From assembly GCA_027066265.1 (NCBI GenBank), contig JAMOOB010000163.1, positions 1 to 11,971 on the forward strand: 11,971 nt of DNA, written 5' to 3'. Below the pieces are notes generated by a model, which saw nothing but the letters and a program-made list of their open reading frames with translations, had not been told where the DNA came from and did not search any database. Shown in pieces: positions 5,654 through 11,971 of the stretch (position 1 is the stretch's first letter; each line of letters begins with the position of its first letter). The DNA comes from Desulfurococcales archaeon. Lineage in GTDB: Archaea > Thermoproteota > Thermoprotei_A > Sulfolobales > Ignisphaeraceae. The translations under genes and the position numbers were made by a program.

Positions 5654-7099
5654 TTAGCCCTTTATAACAGCTAGCGATACGAGTCTTACAACGGGTCTAA
5701 CGATTCCAGCTCTCGTTGCTACCTCGACGACCTTATCGACGTTCTTGTAAGCATCGGGCGTCTCTTCAGCGAGCTCTCTCATCGTAGCAGCTCTCACGAT
5801 TACGCCTCGACGCTCTAGCATCTCTAGTACTTGCCTAGGCGAGTACCTTCTAGTTGCTGCAGCTCTACTCATCCATCTCCCGGCTCCGTGTGGTGCGGAC
5901 CACCAGATGTCTCTAGCTTTCGGACCCGGAATCGTTATGTAGCTTGCAGTACCCATGCTACCGGGTATGAGTACGATCTGGCCGAATTCGCGGTGATCAG
6001 CCGGAATCTCTGGGTGGCCTGGTGGGAATGCTCTCGTAGCACCCTTCCTGTGCACCACAACCCTGTACCTCTTACCTTCAATCTCGTGCTCTTCGACTTT
6101 CGCTATGTTGTGCGCTACGTCGTAGATCAGCTTTATCCCTAGGTGTTCGGGATCGGAACCCAATGCCTTTGCAAAGCTCTCTCTAGCCCAGTGCGTTATT
6201 ATCTGGCGGTTACACCAGGCGTAGTTTGCTGCGGCTGCCATGGCTGCGAAGTAGTCCTGTCCTTCTCTGCTATTGAACGGCACCGCTGCGAGTTCTCGAT
6301 CTGGTAGCTGTATACCGTACTTCCTAGCGGCGCGCTCCATGATCATTAGGTAGTCGCTAGCTACCTGATGTCCTAGACCTCTCGATCCGGTGTGTACCAT
6401 TAGGCAGATCTGTCCCTCCTGAAAGATCCCGATCTTCTTCGCTACGTCGGGTAGGTATATCCTATCAACAACTTGTATCTCTAGGAAGTGGTTGCCGCTA
6501 CCTAGCGTACCTAGCTGTGGAGCTCCTCGCTCCTTAGCTCTCCTACTCACCTTGCTGGGATCGGCCCACGGAAGTCTTCCCTTGGATTCGGTGTGTTCGA
6601 TGTCGTGCTCTGTTGCATACCCTTGTCTGAGAGCCCACTGAGCTCCTTCTGCAAGTACTTCATCGAGCTGGCTTATGCTGAGCCTAAGCTTGCCGGTAGC
6701 TCCGACACCGCTCGGAATGTTCCTGAAGAGTACCTCTACCAACTCCTTTAGCTTGGGCTTGATATCGTTGACCGTGAGATCCGTTCTAAGAACTCTAACA
6801 CCGCAGTTGATATCGTATCCAACTCCTCCGGGGCTTATGACACCGTTCTCAACATCGAATCCAGCTACTCCTCCGATTGGGAACCCGTATCCCTGGTGTC
6901 CATCGGGAAGCGTATAGCTAGCTAGCTGAATTCCTGGTAGACAAGCAACGTTAGCTGCTTGCTCGAGAGTAGCATCCTCTTTCATCTTGTTTAAGAGGAA
7001 CTCATCAGCGAATATGATTGCTGGAACCTTCATACACTTCTTGTACTCGGGAGGTATCATCCACGTAACGTCGTCGATCTTCTTCAGCGGAGGTGCCAT
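5654..7099 (-). CDS. rtcB: RtcB, tRNA-splicing RNA ligase (GTP- and Mn-dependent)
   Basis: RtcB joins RNA ends carrying 2',3'-cyclic phosphate or 3'-phosphate to 5'-OH ends; in archaea it seals tRNA exons after intron removal. The chosen start gives 481 residues, the length of the Pyrococcus enzyme, beginning MAPPLKKIDDVTW as in that family. Metal and catalytic residues are all present: Asp96 and Cys99 in GYDINCGVR, His204 in GSGNHFLEI, His236 in VHTGSRGLGH, His330 in YDVAHNIA, and the guanylylated histidine, His404, in APHGAGR. There is no intein. ATG 7099 is preferred over GTG 7120 and ATG 7114: a TATA-like box at 7134-7142 predicts transcription from about 7112, and GGGTG lies just upstream of the ATG. 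It is followed after three bases by the FkbM gene. Confidence 0.97.
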   Translation of the reverse strand: MAPPLKKIDDVTWMIPPEYKKCMKVPAIIFADEFLLNKMKEDATLEQAANVACLPGIQLASYTLPDGHQGYGFPIGGVAGFDVENGVISPGGVGYDINCGVRVLRTDLTVNDIKPKLKELVEVLFRNIPSGVGATGKLRLSISQLDEVLAEGAQWALRQGYATEHDIEHTESKGRLPWADPSKVSRRAKERGAPQLGTLGSGNHFLEIQVVDRIYLPDVAKKIGIFQEGQICLMVHTGSRGLGHQVASDYLMIMERAARKYGIQLPDRELAAVPFNSREGQDYFAAMAAAANYAWCNRQIITHWARESFAKALGSDPEHLGIKLIYDVAHNIAKVEEHEIEGKRYRVVVHRKGATRAFPPGHPEIPADHREFGQIVLIPGSMGTASYITIPGPKARDIWWSAPHGAGRWMSRAAATRRYSPRQVLEMLERRGVIVRAATMRELAEETPDAYKNVDKVVEVATRAGIVRPVVRLVSLAVIKG

Positions 7100-7133
7100 T
7101 ATGTGTACACCCATGTTCACATCATCAAGTAGG

Positions 7134-7142
7134 CTTAATAAG
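7134..7142. promoter_or_regulatory. Shared TATA-like box between rtcB and the HAD gene
   Basis: CTTAATAAG reads CTTATTAAG on the other strand, so one near-symmetric A+T patch could serve both directions. Transcription about 25 bases away would start near 7112 for rtcB and near 7163 for the HAD gene. This leaves short leaders of about 13-15 bases on each side, with GGGTG and TAGGAG respectively. The gap 7100-7177 holds nothing else I can identify. Confidence 0.5.
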
Positions 7143-7177
7143 GATTGCTATCGCGCACTTCGCTAGGAGCGTCCTCC

Positions 7178-7813
7178 ATGGAGATCCGCGTGGTATCGCT
7201 AGATTTCGCCGGGGTCATCGTGTCCAAGGACTTCATAGACTACTTCTGGTTCGTAGCAATACCAAAGAGACTTGCACGACTCGAGAAAGTTCCTCTCTAC
7301 GTAGCTATGAAGCTAGTCGAGGAAGCGTATGGAAGAGTTCCAACGAATCGCTTAGAATGGTATCTACCTAGCTACTGGTCCAAAGTCTTTGGGCTTGAGC
7401 ATGTGATCGACGAGTGTATCGAGGAATCGATTCATGTAGCAGAGGTCTATGGCGAGGTCTTCGAAGTGCTTCCCAAGCTCGCTACTAGATACACTGTTGT
7501 GATAGCGACCAATACTCTGCGAAGCTTTGTTGAACGGGTACTTCAAAGGTTTGGACTAGACAAGTACATACGTAGAGTGTTTACGTGTATCGAGGATGTT
7601 GGAGAACCTAGGAAGAGTGCTAGGTTCTATAGCCATATCGTTGAGGAACTGGGCGTGAAACCACAGCATGTGTTGCACGTTGGAGATGATCCTAGGTACG
7701 ATGGTGAGGAACCGGCGAGGATAGGTATAAGGACTCTGATTCTCGATAGAAGTTCGAGGCTTTCTACGGCGTTCAAGGATCTATGGAGTGTGCTGGATAT
7801 TCTAAGGAGTTGA
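7178..7813 (+). CDS. HAD-superfamily hydrolase-like protein with atypical motif I
   Basis: This 211-residue protein has a haloacid-dehalogenase Rossmann core and a helical cap inserted after motif I. Motif I is SLDFAGVIV (7-15): the nucleophile Asp9 is present but the usual acid/base Asp two residues on is Ala11, as in DxAGT of phosphonatases. Motif II is VIATNT (108-113), motif III has Lys146 in GEPRKSARFY, and motif IV is HVGDDPRYDGEEPARIGIRT (167-186). Without the second Asp an ordinary phosphatase mechanism is doubtful, so the substrate cannot be named. ATG 7178 is chosen over the frame opening at 7145 because TAGGAG lies about nine bases ahead and the strand leading to Asp9 then has normal length. 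It converges on the HemK-like gene with four bases between stops. Confidence 0.82.
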   Translation: MEIRVVSLDFAGVIVSKDFIDYFWFVAIPKRLARLEKVPLYVAMKLVEEAYGRVPTNRLEWYLPSYWSKVFGLEHVIDECIEESIHVAEVYGEVFEVLPKLATRYTVVIATNTLRSFVERVLQRFGLDKYIRRVFTCIEDVGEPRKSARFYSHIVEELGVKPQHVLHVGDDPRYDGEEPARIGIRTLILDRSSRLSTAFKDLWSVLDILRS

Positions 7814-7817
7814 ATTG

Positions 7818-8462
7818 TTAGTGTAGGCGGAGTCGATACACGTAGACGGTATCCAAAGGAGTTCTCTTTGCGTTTACGAGCTCTGGTCGGAACCCAAGCT
7901 TCTCGGCAATCACATGCATTAACTTGGGTGGTGTAAGGCTCGATACTGCGAAGTATACCGAGGTTCTCTTAGTTGATATGCGACGTGCAAAGGTAAGTAC
8001 GTCGATTAGTGTTCTTCCATCGATACCGCAGCACCATCCATAGTCTTCGTTCTTCAGAGGTTCTACCGGTAGATACGGTGGGTTAACGATAACAGTATCG
8101 AATTCGTTCCTTGCAACCCGTCTACGATTTGCCGTGAACACAACGTTCGTAATGTTGTTGAGTTTAGCATTGATGCGTGCAACGGCTACGCAGAGAGGGT
8201 TCGGATCGTAGCCCACGGCTTCGACATCGAAGTGTTTCGCTACGTAGAGCGCTATGGCTCCACATCCACAGCCTAGATCGAGAACGCGTTTCCCCAGATC
8301 TTCAAGTGATTCCACCAAGAGATCCGTCGAGATAGTGAAACGCGGTGTAAACACTCCTCGGGGCACGTAGAGAACCAAGCCTCGCCATCGTAGAACCCAG
8401 TTCTTCGAGCTAAGGAGCCTCAGGTATAGTCGCGCTAGCTCGATCCTTATTCGCACCGACAT
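7818..8462 (-). CDS. HemK/Mtq2-type protein N5-glutamine methyltransferase
   Basis: This 214-residue class I methyltransferase has the single-domain build of archaeal and eukaryotic Mtq2/HemK2, without the bacterial PrmC N-terminal domain. Key features are VFTPRFTISTDLL (37-49) leading into the fold, motif I DLGCGCGAIALY (62-73), the second-strand acidic residue in YDPNP (85-89), the glutamine-binding NPPY (127-130), and GIDGRTLID (147-155). By family, the likely substrate is the glutamine of the GGQ motif in release factor aRF1; a DNA or other protein target cannot be excluded. I chose ATG 8462, with GAGGAG just upstream and an ATTAAAAG TATA box about 36 bases ahead. The frame extending to 8561 is unlikely, as it would overlap the uL22 start. 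It is divergent from the ribosomal operon. Confidence 0.85.
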   Translation of the reverse strand: MSVRIRIELARLYLRLLSSKNWVLRWRGLVLYVPRGVFTPRFTISTDLLVESLEDLGKRVLDLGCGCGAIALYVAKHFDVEAVGYDPNPLCVAVARINAKLNNITNVVFTANRRRVARNEFDTVIVNPPYLPVEPLKNEDYGWCCGIDGRTLIDVLTFARRISTKRTSVYFAVSSLTPPKLMHVIAEKLGFRPELVNAKRTPLDTVYVYRLRLH

Positions 8463-8493
8463 CGGCTCCTCGAGAGGTTGTGATTGATGTACG

Positions 8494-8501
8494 CTTTTAA
8501 T
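8494..8501. promoter_or_regulatory. Putative shared TATA box for the Mtq2-like gene and the uL22 operon
   Basis: CTTTTAAT on + is ATTAAAAG on -. On the minus strand it is preceded by a purine run (GAAGGAGG), a good TFB element, and predicts transcription from about 8472. On the plus strand it predicts a start near 8523 and a 37-base leader for uL22, with a weaker TFB context. The rest of the gap 8463-8559 shows a short CTCC/GGAG hairpin around TTCGGT (8503-8516) and nothing else I can support. Confidence 0.5.
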
Positions 8502-8559
8502 CCTCCTTCGGTGGAGATGGTCGAGGACACTAGGTAGTACGATGTGCGTGGGGGTATCC

Positions 8560-9045
8560 ATGCCCGTCTGGCGCTATCCAACGATTCGCGGTCTGGATCC
8601 TAGCAGAACGGCGCGTGCAGTGATTAGGGATGCCCCCATATCGTTCAAGGAAGCTTACGAAGTTTGCAAAGTGTTGAGGGGAATGATGTTGAACGAAGCT
8701 AAAGAGCTGCTTCAGCGAGTAATAGAATTGAAGGAACCCATACCCTACACACGCTACAAGCTAGGAATAGCTCACAAGAGCGGTTTATCCGAGCGATGGC
8801 CCGAGTGGAAGACGCCCATCGGTAGGTTCCCCGTAAAGGTAGCGAAATACATACTCAAGCTTCTCGAGAACGTCGAAAACAATGCGGTGAACGTCAAGGG
8901 TTTGAATGCCGATAGGCTTAAGATCGTGCATATAGCAGCGCATAGAGGGCCATACCACAAGAAGTGGATGCCTAGAGCTTTCGGTCGTGCAACTCCATGG
9001 TTTGGATCGAGAGCATCGATAGAGGTGATCGTAGCGGAGGTGTAG
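8560..9045 (+). CDS. rpl22: 50S ribosomal protein L22 (uL22)
   Basis: This 161-residue protein lines the nascent peptide exit tunnel. The archaeal pattern is clear: MPVWRYPTIRGLDPSRTARA, then VIRDAPISFKEAYEVCKVLRG, and a C-terminal hairpin with HIAAHRGPYHKKWMPRAFGR that reaches the tunnel constriction. ATG 8560 is chosen over ATG 8542 because the family begins at this point and GGGGT lies just upstream. It is the first gene of the ribosomal operon in this window. In most archaea uS19 would precede it, but here the upstream neighbour is a divergent methyltransferase, so the operon is interrupted or rearranged here. The stop codon falls just behind the Shine-Dalgarno site of uS3. Confidence 0.96.
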   Translation: MPVWRYPTIRGLDPSRTARAVIRDAPISFKEAYEVCKVLRGMMLNEAKELLQRVIELKEPIPYTRYKLGIAHKSGLSERWPEWKTPIGRFPVKVAKYILKLLENVENNAVNVKGLNADRLKIVHIAAHRGPYHKKWMPRAFGRATPWFGSRASIEVIVAEV

Positions 9046-9049
9046 CGCT

Positions 9050-9742
9050 ATGGTGAACATCAAGAGGTATTTCATAGAGCTAGGTCTTCAGCGCGTTGCA
9101 GTCGATGAGTATCTCGCTAGCAAGTTCTGGCGTGCGGGATACGCGGGTGTTCAGCTCATAAAGACGCCTCTCGGCATGAGGGTTCTCATATTTGCTCAGA
9201 GGCCCGGGATGATCATTGGTAGAAGGGGGCAGAATCTAAGGGTTCTTCAAGCAGTGTTTGAGAAGCTCTTCGGTATCGAGAACCCGCAGATCACGGTTAT
9301 GGAGGTCGACAACCCTGATCTCAATGCTAGGGTCGTGGCCTTCAACATTGCGCTAGCACTTGAAAGAGGTATTCACTTCCGTAGAGCTGCATACATCGCG
9401 CTCAGGAGAGTGATGAATGCTGGTGCTGTGGGTTGCGAAATCGTTATCAGTGGTAAGCTTACGACCGAGCGTGCTAGGTACGAAAAGCTTTCAGCTGGGA
9501 AGGTATACAAATCCGGTGAGCAAAGCCTTCAGCTAGTCGATCGTGCGGTAGCACACGTACTACTCAAGCCTGGTGTCTACGGTATACAGGTACTCATCAC
9601 GAAGCCGGGAACGCCGTCCGATTACGTAGAGATCCTACCACCGGAGAAGGTAAGGGAGCTCTTTCCAGAAGCTTTTGGACAAGCTCAGCAAGCTCCAGCT
9701 CAACCCGTTTCTCAGGGACAAGCTCAACAATCCTCGACGTAG
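9050..9742 (+). CDS. rps3: 30S ribosomal protein S3 (uS3)
   Basis: This 230-residue protein is at the mRNA entry site of the small subunit. It contains a type II KH domain with the GxxG-type loop GMIIGRRGQN (53-62), then the S3 C-terminal domain (from about 105; FRRAAYIALRRVMNAGAVGC, GVYGIQVLITKPGTPSD). ATG 9050 has GGAGGTG at 9036-9042, seven bases ahead and overlapping the end of uL22. From about residue 209 the tail is rich in Gln, Ala and Pro (GQAQQAPAQP...) and is probably disordered; such low-complexity S3 tails are variable between archaea. Confidence 0.97.
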   Translation: MVNIKRYFIELGLQRVAVDEYLASKFWRAGYAGVQLIKTPLGMRVLIFAQRPGMIIGRRGQNLRVLQAVFEKLFGIENPQITVMEVDNPDLNARVVAFNIALALERGIHFRRAAYIALRRVMNAGAVGCEIVISGKLTTERARYEKLSAGKVYKSGEQSLQLVDRAVAHVLLKPGVYGIQVLITKPGTPSDYVEILPPEKVRELFPEAFGQAQQAPAQPVSQGQAQQSST

Positions 9743-9752
9743 GTGAGGAGTT

Positions 9753-9983
9753 GTGAGCGATAGGCCGCTCTATGCAGACGAAATAAGGTCTATGCCTATG
9801 GAGGAGAGGCTTAGGTTGCTAGCCGAGCTTAGAAAAGAGTTGGCTAGACTACGCGAGCAAGCAAGGCTCGGTACGTTGACCAACGTCGCTAGGATCCGAA
9901 TCATTAGGAAGAACATCGCTAGGATACTCACGGTGATCAACGAGGAGCGCAAAGGCATTAAGAGAGGTGGAGAAAAGAAGTGA
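9753..9983 (+). CDS. rpl29: 50S ribosomal protein L29 (uL29)
   Basis: This 76-residue two-helix coiled protein sits near the exit tunnel. It shows the family block RLRLLAELRKELARLREQA followed by the basic NVARIRIIRKNIARILTVI. The start is a GTG at 9753, supported by GGTGAGG just upstream; there is no better in-frame ATG before the conserved region, apart from an internal one at MPMEER. Its TGA stop overlaps the GTG start of rnp1 (GTGA), so the two are translationally coupled. Confidence 0.94.
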   Translation: MSDRPLYADEIRSMPMEERLRLLAELRKELARLREQARLGTLTNVARIRIIRKNIARILTVINEERKGIKRGGEKK

Positions 9984-10264
9984 AGCATAGACCCGACAAC
10001 GTGCTGTACCACGAACTCATAGGTCTCGAGATCGAGGTAGTTACGCATAGCGATCCCACGCTCGTAGGTCTACGTGGCAAGATCGTCGACGAAACTATGT
10101 ATACGCTTCGCGTTCTCGATAAGGTGAAGGGCAGGTTGAGGATCGTACCCAAACTCTACGGAGTTTTTCGTCTTCGTCTCCCCGATGGAGTGGTAGTCGA
10201 GGTTGATGGAAGCTTAATAGTTGGTCGACCGGAGGACAGGCTTAAGAGGTTGAGGTATAGGTAG
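9980..10264 (+). CDS. rnp1: RNase P protein component 1 (Rpp29/Pop4)
   Basis: This 94-residue subunit of archaeal RNase P works with the catalytic RNA and Rpp21, Pop5, Rpp30 and L7Ae in removing tRNA 5' leaders. The Sm-like beta-barrel is recognisable: LIGLEIEVVTHSDPTLVGLR, GKIVDETMYTLRV, then a strand with GVFRLRLPDGVVVEVDGSLI and the C-terminal RPEDRLKRLRYR. It starts with GTG overlapping the uL29 stop, with GAGGTGG about ten bases ahead. The position between uL29 and uS17 is the standard archaeal one and itself supports the call. Confidence 0.96.
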   Translation: MKHRPDNVLYHELIGLEIEVVTHSDPTLVGLRGKIVDETMYTLRVLDKVKGRLRIVPKLYGVFRLRLPDGVVVEVDGSLIVGRPEDRLKRLRYR

Positions 10265-10281
10265 CTCCGGAGGTGAATTAC

Positions 10282-10650
10282 ATGAGTAGTGCAAAGGCGC
10301 CTCGCACGAGGGACATAGGCATAAGGTATCCCGGGCTCAAGCCTCCCGAGACTGTGTGTAACGATAAGAAGTGTCCTTGGCATGGCTCGGTGAGAGTACG
10401 AGGAACGCTCCTCGTAGGCAAGGTTGTCAAAGCAAAGATGCAGCGAACAGTCGTCGTTGAGAGAGAGTACGTTGTTTGGATACCGAAGTACATGAGGTAC
10501 GAGCGAAGGAGAAGCAAGATACACGCCCACAACCCACCATGCATCAACGCTAAGGAAGGGGATATCGTTTTAATCGGGGAAACTAGACCTCTAGCTAAGA
10601 GCGTTGCATTCGTTGTTTTAGGCGTTTTGAAGAGAGCCGGAGAGGGGTAG
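10282..10650 (+). CDS. rps17: 30S ribosomal protein S17 (uS17)
   Basis: This 122-residue protein is an early-assembly small-subunit OB-fold protein, with the archaeal N-terminal extension. It shows PETVCNDKKCPWHGSVRVRG (22-41), with Cys26, Cys31 and His34, and then the core GKVVKAKMQRTVVV and HNPPCINAKEGDIVLIGETR. I chose ATG 10282 over GTG 10273 because GGAGGTGA ends five bases before the ATG and contains the GTG. Confidence 0.96.
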   Translation: MSSAKAPRTRDIGIRYPGLKPPETVCNDKKCPWHGSVRVRGTLLVGKVVKAKMQRTVVVEREYVVWIPKYMRYERRRSKIHAHNPPCINAKEGDIVLIGETRPLAKSVAFVVLGVLKRAGEG

Positions 10651-10657
10651 CTAAACC

Positions 10658-11083
10658 ATGGCTGCCAAGAGAGCTAAGGTAGGTGCCGCGTTCCCGCGAA
10701 GGAGGAGGGTTGCAGGGATAGTAGTGGGTACGAGGCTCGTCGTAGCCGATAACAGCGGTGCCAAGGAAGTGATGGTGATAGGGGTTCCCGAAGTCAAGAC
10801 GAGGCTAAGGAGATTGCCTTACGCAAGCGTTGGAGACATGGTCGTGGTCACGGTCAAGAAAGGCAACGTCGATCTCAAGGGCCAGGTGATGAGAGCTGTG
10901 ATAATTAGGCAGAAGAAACCGTTCAGAAGACCTGACGGTACGTGGGTAGCATTCGAAGACAATGCGTGCGTCATAGTATCTCCCGAAGGAGTTCCCAAGG
11001 GTAAGGAGATTCGTGGACCCGTAGCACGTGAAGCTGCAGAGAGATGGCCTCAGATCGCCAACATAGCTTCGATGATCGTGTAG
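10658..11083 (+). CDS. rpl14: 50S ribosomal protein L14 (uL14)
   Basis: This 141-residue protein is at the subunit interface. The signatures are GTRLVVADNSGAKEVMVIGV, the loop around DMVVVTVKKGNVDLKGQVMR, and the AVIIRQKKPFRRPDGTWVAF segment, ending GPVAREAAERWPQIANIASMIV as in archaeal members. ATG 10658 follows the uS17 stop by seven bases, with GAGAGGGG upstream. The N-terminal extension AAKRAKVGAAFPRRRRVAG is basic and archaeal-type. Confidence 0.97.
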   Translation: MAAKRAKVGAAFPRRRRVAGIVVGTRLVVADNSGAKEVMVIGVPEVKTRLRRLPYASVGDMVVVTVKKGNVDLKGQVMRAVIIRQKKPFRRPDGTWVAFEDNACVIVSPEGVPKGKEIRGPVAREAAERWPQIANIASMIV

Positions 11084-11095
11084 AGGTGAATTCGA

Positions 11096-11569
11096 ATGGT
11101 CGAGCTAAAGAGTAAGCAACCAAAGAAACAGAGGAAGATATTCTTCAATCTACCGCTACATCAGCGCTGGCACCTACTCAACGCTCCACTAGCTCCAGAG
11201 CTACGGAAGGAGCTGGGAATCAAGAGGTTGCCCGTTAGGAAAGGCGATATCGTCAGGATTATGAGAGGTGATTGGAAGGGTCACGAAGGAAAGGTAGTGG
11301 ATGTCGATCTGAAGAGGTGTAGGATCTACGTCGAGGGCGTAACTATTAGGAAAGCTGATGGAACCGAAGTCTTCTACCCGATCCATCCATCCAACGTTAT
11401 GATTGTGAAGCTAGGTTCCATCGACGAGGTTAGGAAGAAAATCATCGAGCGTAGAAGGAAAGCTAGAGAAGAACTCGTTAAGATGGGCAAAGCCAAGCCG
11501 TTGAACGAGGAGCAGAAGAAACTCCTCGAAGAAGCTCTAAAAACGCAGAGCGTAACCCCCTCGTCTTAG
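11096..11569 (+). CDS. rpl24: 50S ribosomal protein L24 (uL24)
   Basis: This 157-residue protein initiates large-subunit assembly near the tunnel exit. The KOW motif lies at about 48-72 (RKGDIVRIMRGDWKGHEGKV), followed by VEGVTIRKADGTEVFYPIHP and the archaeal continuation SNVMIVKL. The C-terminal third is highly charged and helical (EVRKKIIERRRKAREEL), longer than in bacteria. ATG 11096 has GAGGTGA six bases upstream. Confidence 0.96.
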   Translation: MVELKSKQPKKQRKIFFNLPLHQRWHLLNAPLAPELRKELGIKRLPVRKGDIVRIMRGDWKGHEGKVVDVDLKRCRIYVEGVTIRKADGTEVFYPIHPSNVMIVKLGSIDEVRKKIIERRRKAREELVKMGKAKPLNEEQKKLLEEALKTQSVTPSS

Positions 11570-11583
11570 GCTAGGTGAGGATC

Positions 11584-11971
11584 ATGGCAAAGATGGGTGG
11601 ATCGAGACACCTCAAACGATTAGCGGCACCACCGTTCTGGCCCATCCTTAGGAAGGAGTACAAGTGGGTCGTCAAACCCTGTCCCGGTCCTCACCCGATT
11701 GAGCGTTGCATACCGTTGCTAGTGTTGATCCGAGATCTCTTCGGGTACGCAGAAACTGCTCGCGAAGCTAGGAGAATCATTGTTGAGGGCAAGGTATGGA
11801 TCGATGGTGTACCTAGGAAGAACTACAAGTTCCCGGTAGGACTCATGGACGTGATTTCCTTCCCCGACCTAGACGAGCACTACAGGATGGTTCCGCACCC
11901 CGTGAAGTTCCTATGGCCTATAAGGATACCCAAGGAAGAGGCTAATCTGAAGCTTGTCAGAATAGAGAATA
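11584..11971 (+). CDS. rps4e: 30S ribosomal protein S4e (eS4), N-terminal part, runs off window
   Basis: 129 residues are visible of a protein usually near 240. It opens MAKMGGSRHLKRLAAPPFWP, the typical archaeal/eukaryotic eS4 start. An S4-type RNA-binding domain follows at about 40-85 (LLVLIRDLFGYAETAREARR, then VEGKVWIDGVPRKNYKFPVG), and then the beginning of the central domain (GLMDVISFP). TGAGG sits just before ATG 11584. eS4 after uL24 is the normal archaeal order. Confidence 0.96.
   Translation, partial: MAKMGGSRHLKRLAAPPFWPILRKEYKWVVKPCPGPHPIERCIPLLVLIRDLFGYAETAREARRIIVEGKVWIDGVPRKNYKFPVGLMDVISFPDLDEHYRMVPHPVKFLWPIRIPKEEANLKLVRIEN

Noticed and set aside
7100..7177. A C/D box guide RNA on the minus strand, from a TTGATGATG stretch near 7121-7129.
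   Set aside because: There is no D box (CTGA) at a suitable distance, and the first C-box base does not fit. The stretch lies in the rtcB promoter and leader region.
8503..8516. CTCC-TTCGGT-GGAG hairpin as a leader regulator of the uL22 operon.
   Set aside because: It has only four pairs and lies upstream of the transcription start predicted from the TATA box, so it is probably not in the mRNA.
1..11971. Mobile elements, CRISPR arrays or a defence island.
   Set aside because: No transposase, direct-repeat array, integrase or toxin-antitoxin pair is visible. The gene content is core translation and RNA processing.

Overview
This window comes from a crenarchaeon (Thermoproteota), most likely a hyperthermophile of the Desulfurococcales type; the order-level guess is weak. 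The evidence is the archaeal/eukaryotic-type ribosomal proteins (eL42, eS27, eS4, uS17 with its archaeal N-terminus), aIF2-alpha, Nop10 and an RNase P Rpp29 subunit. Shine-Dalgarno sites are of the GAGGTGA type and several starts are GTG or TTG. Coding density is close to 97%; only three gaps are longer than 70 bases.

Layout. (1) Bases 1-1502, + strand: the conserved translation operon eL42 (partial), eS27, aIF2-alpha, nop10. (2) Bases 1499-2808, - strand: a two-gene unit, a purine-type phosphoribosyltransferase followed by a RadB/RadC-like RecA-fold ATPase. (3) Bases 2809-3011: the largest gap (203 bases). It is much richer in G+C than its surroundings and holds what I read as a single-hairpin H/ACA guide RNA with an ACA box at 2985-2987, its likely promoter, and an inverted repeat next to the divergent phosphoribosyltransferase promoter. 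(4) Bases 3012-5650: four genes on alternating strands that overlap one another: translin-family protein (+), SpoU-type SPOUT methyltransferase (-), an unrecognised 313-residue protein (+), and an FkbM-type methyltransferase (-) that trails rtcB. (5) Bases 5654-7099, - strand: rtcB, the tRNA-splicing RNA ligase. (6) Bases 7178-8462: a HAD-superfamily protein (+) convergent with a HemK/Mtq2-type glutamine methyltransferase (-). (7) Bases 8560-11971, + strand: uL22, uS3, uL29, rnp1 (Rpp29), uS17, uL14, uL24 and eS4 (partial). This is the archaeal S10/spc-type operon, but it begins at uL22, with no uS19 in front.

Theme. Almost everything concerns RNA or translation: ribosomal proteins, initiation, H/ACA pseudouridylation (Nop10 plus a probable guide RNA about 1.4 kb apart), RNase P, tRNA exon ligation, SPOUT RNA methylation, translin, and probable release-factor methylation.

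No insertion sequence, CRISPR array, prophage or tRNA gene is visible. The most notable items are the unannotated H/ACA-type RNA, the chain of antisense-overlapping genes, and the unrecognised 313-residue protein.
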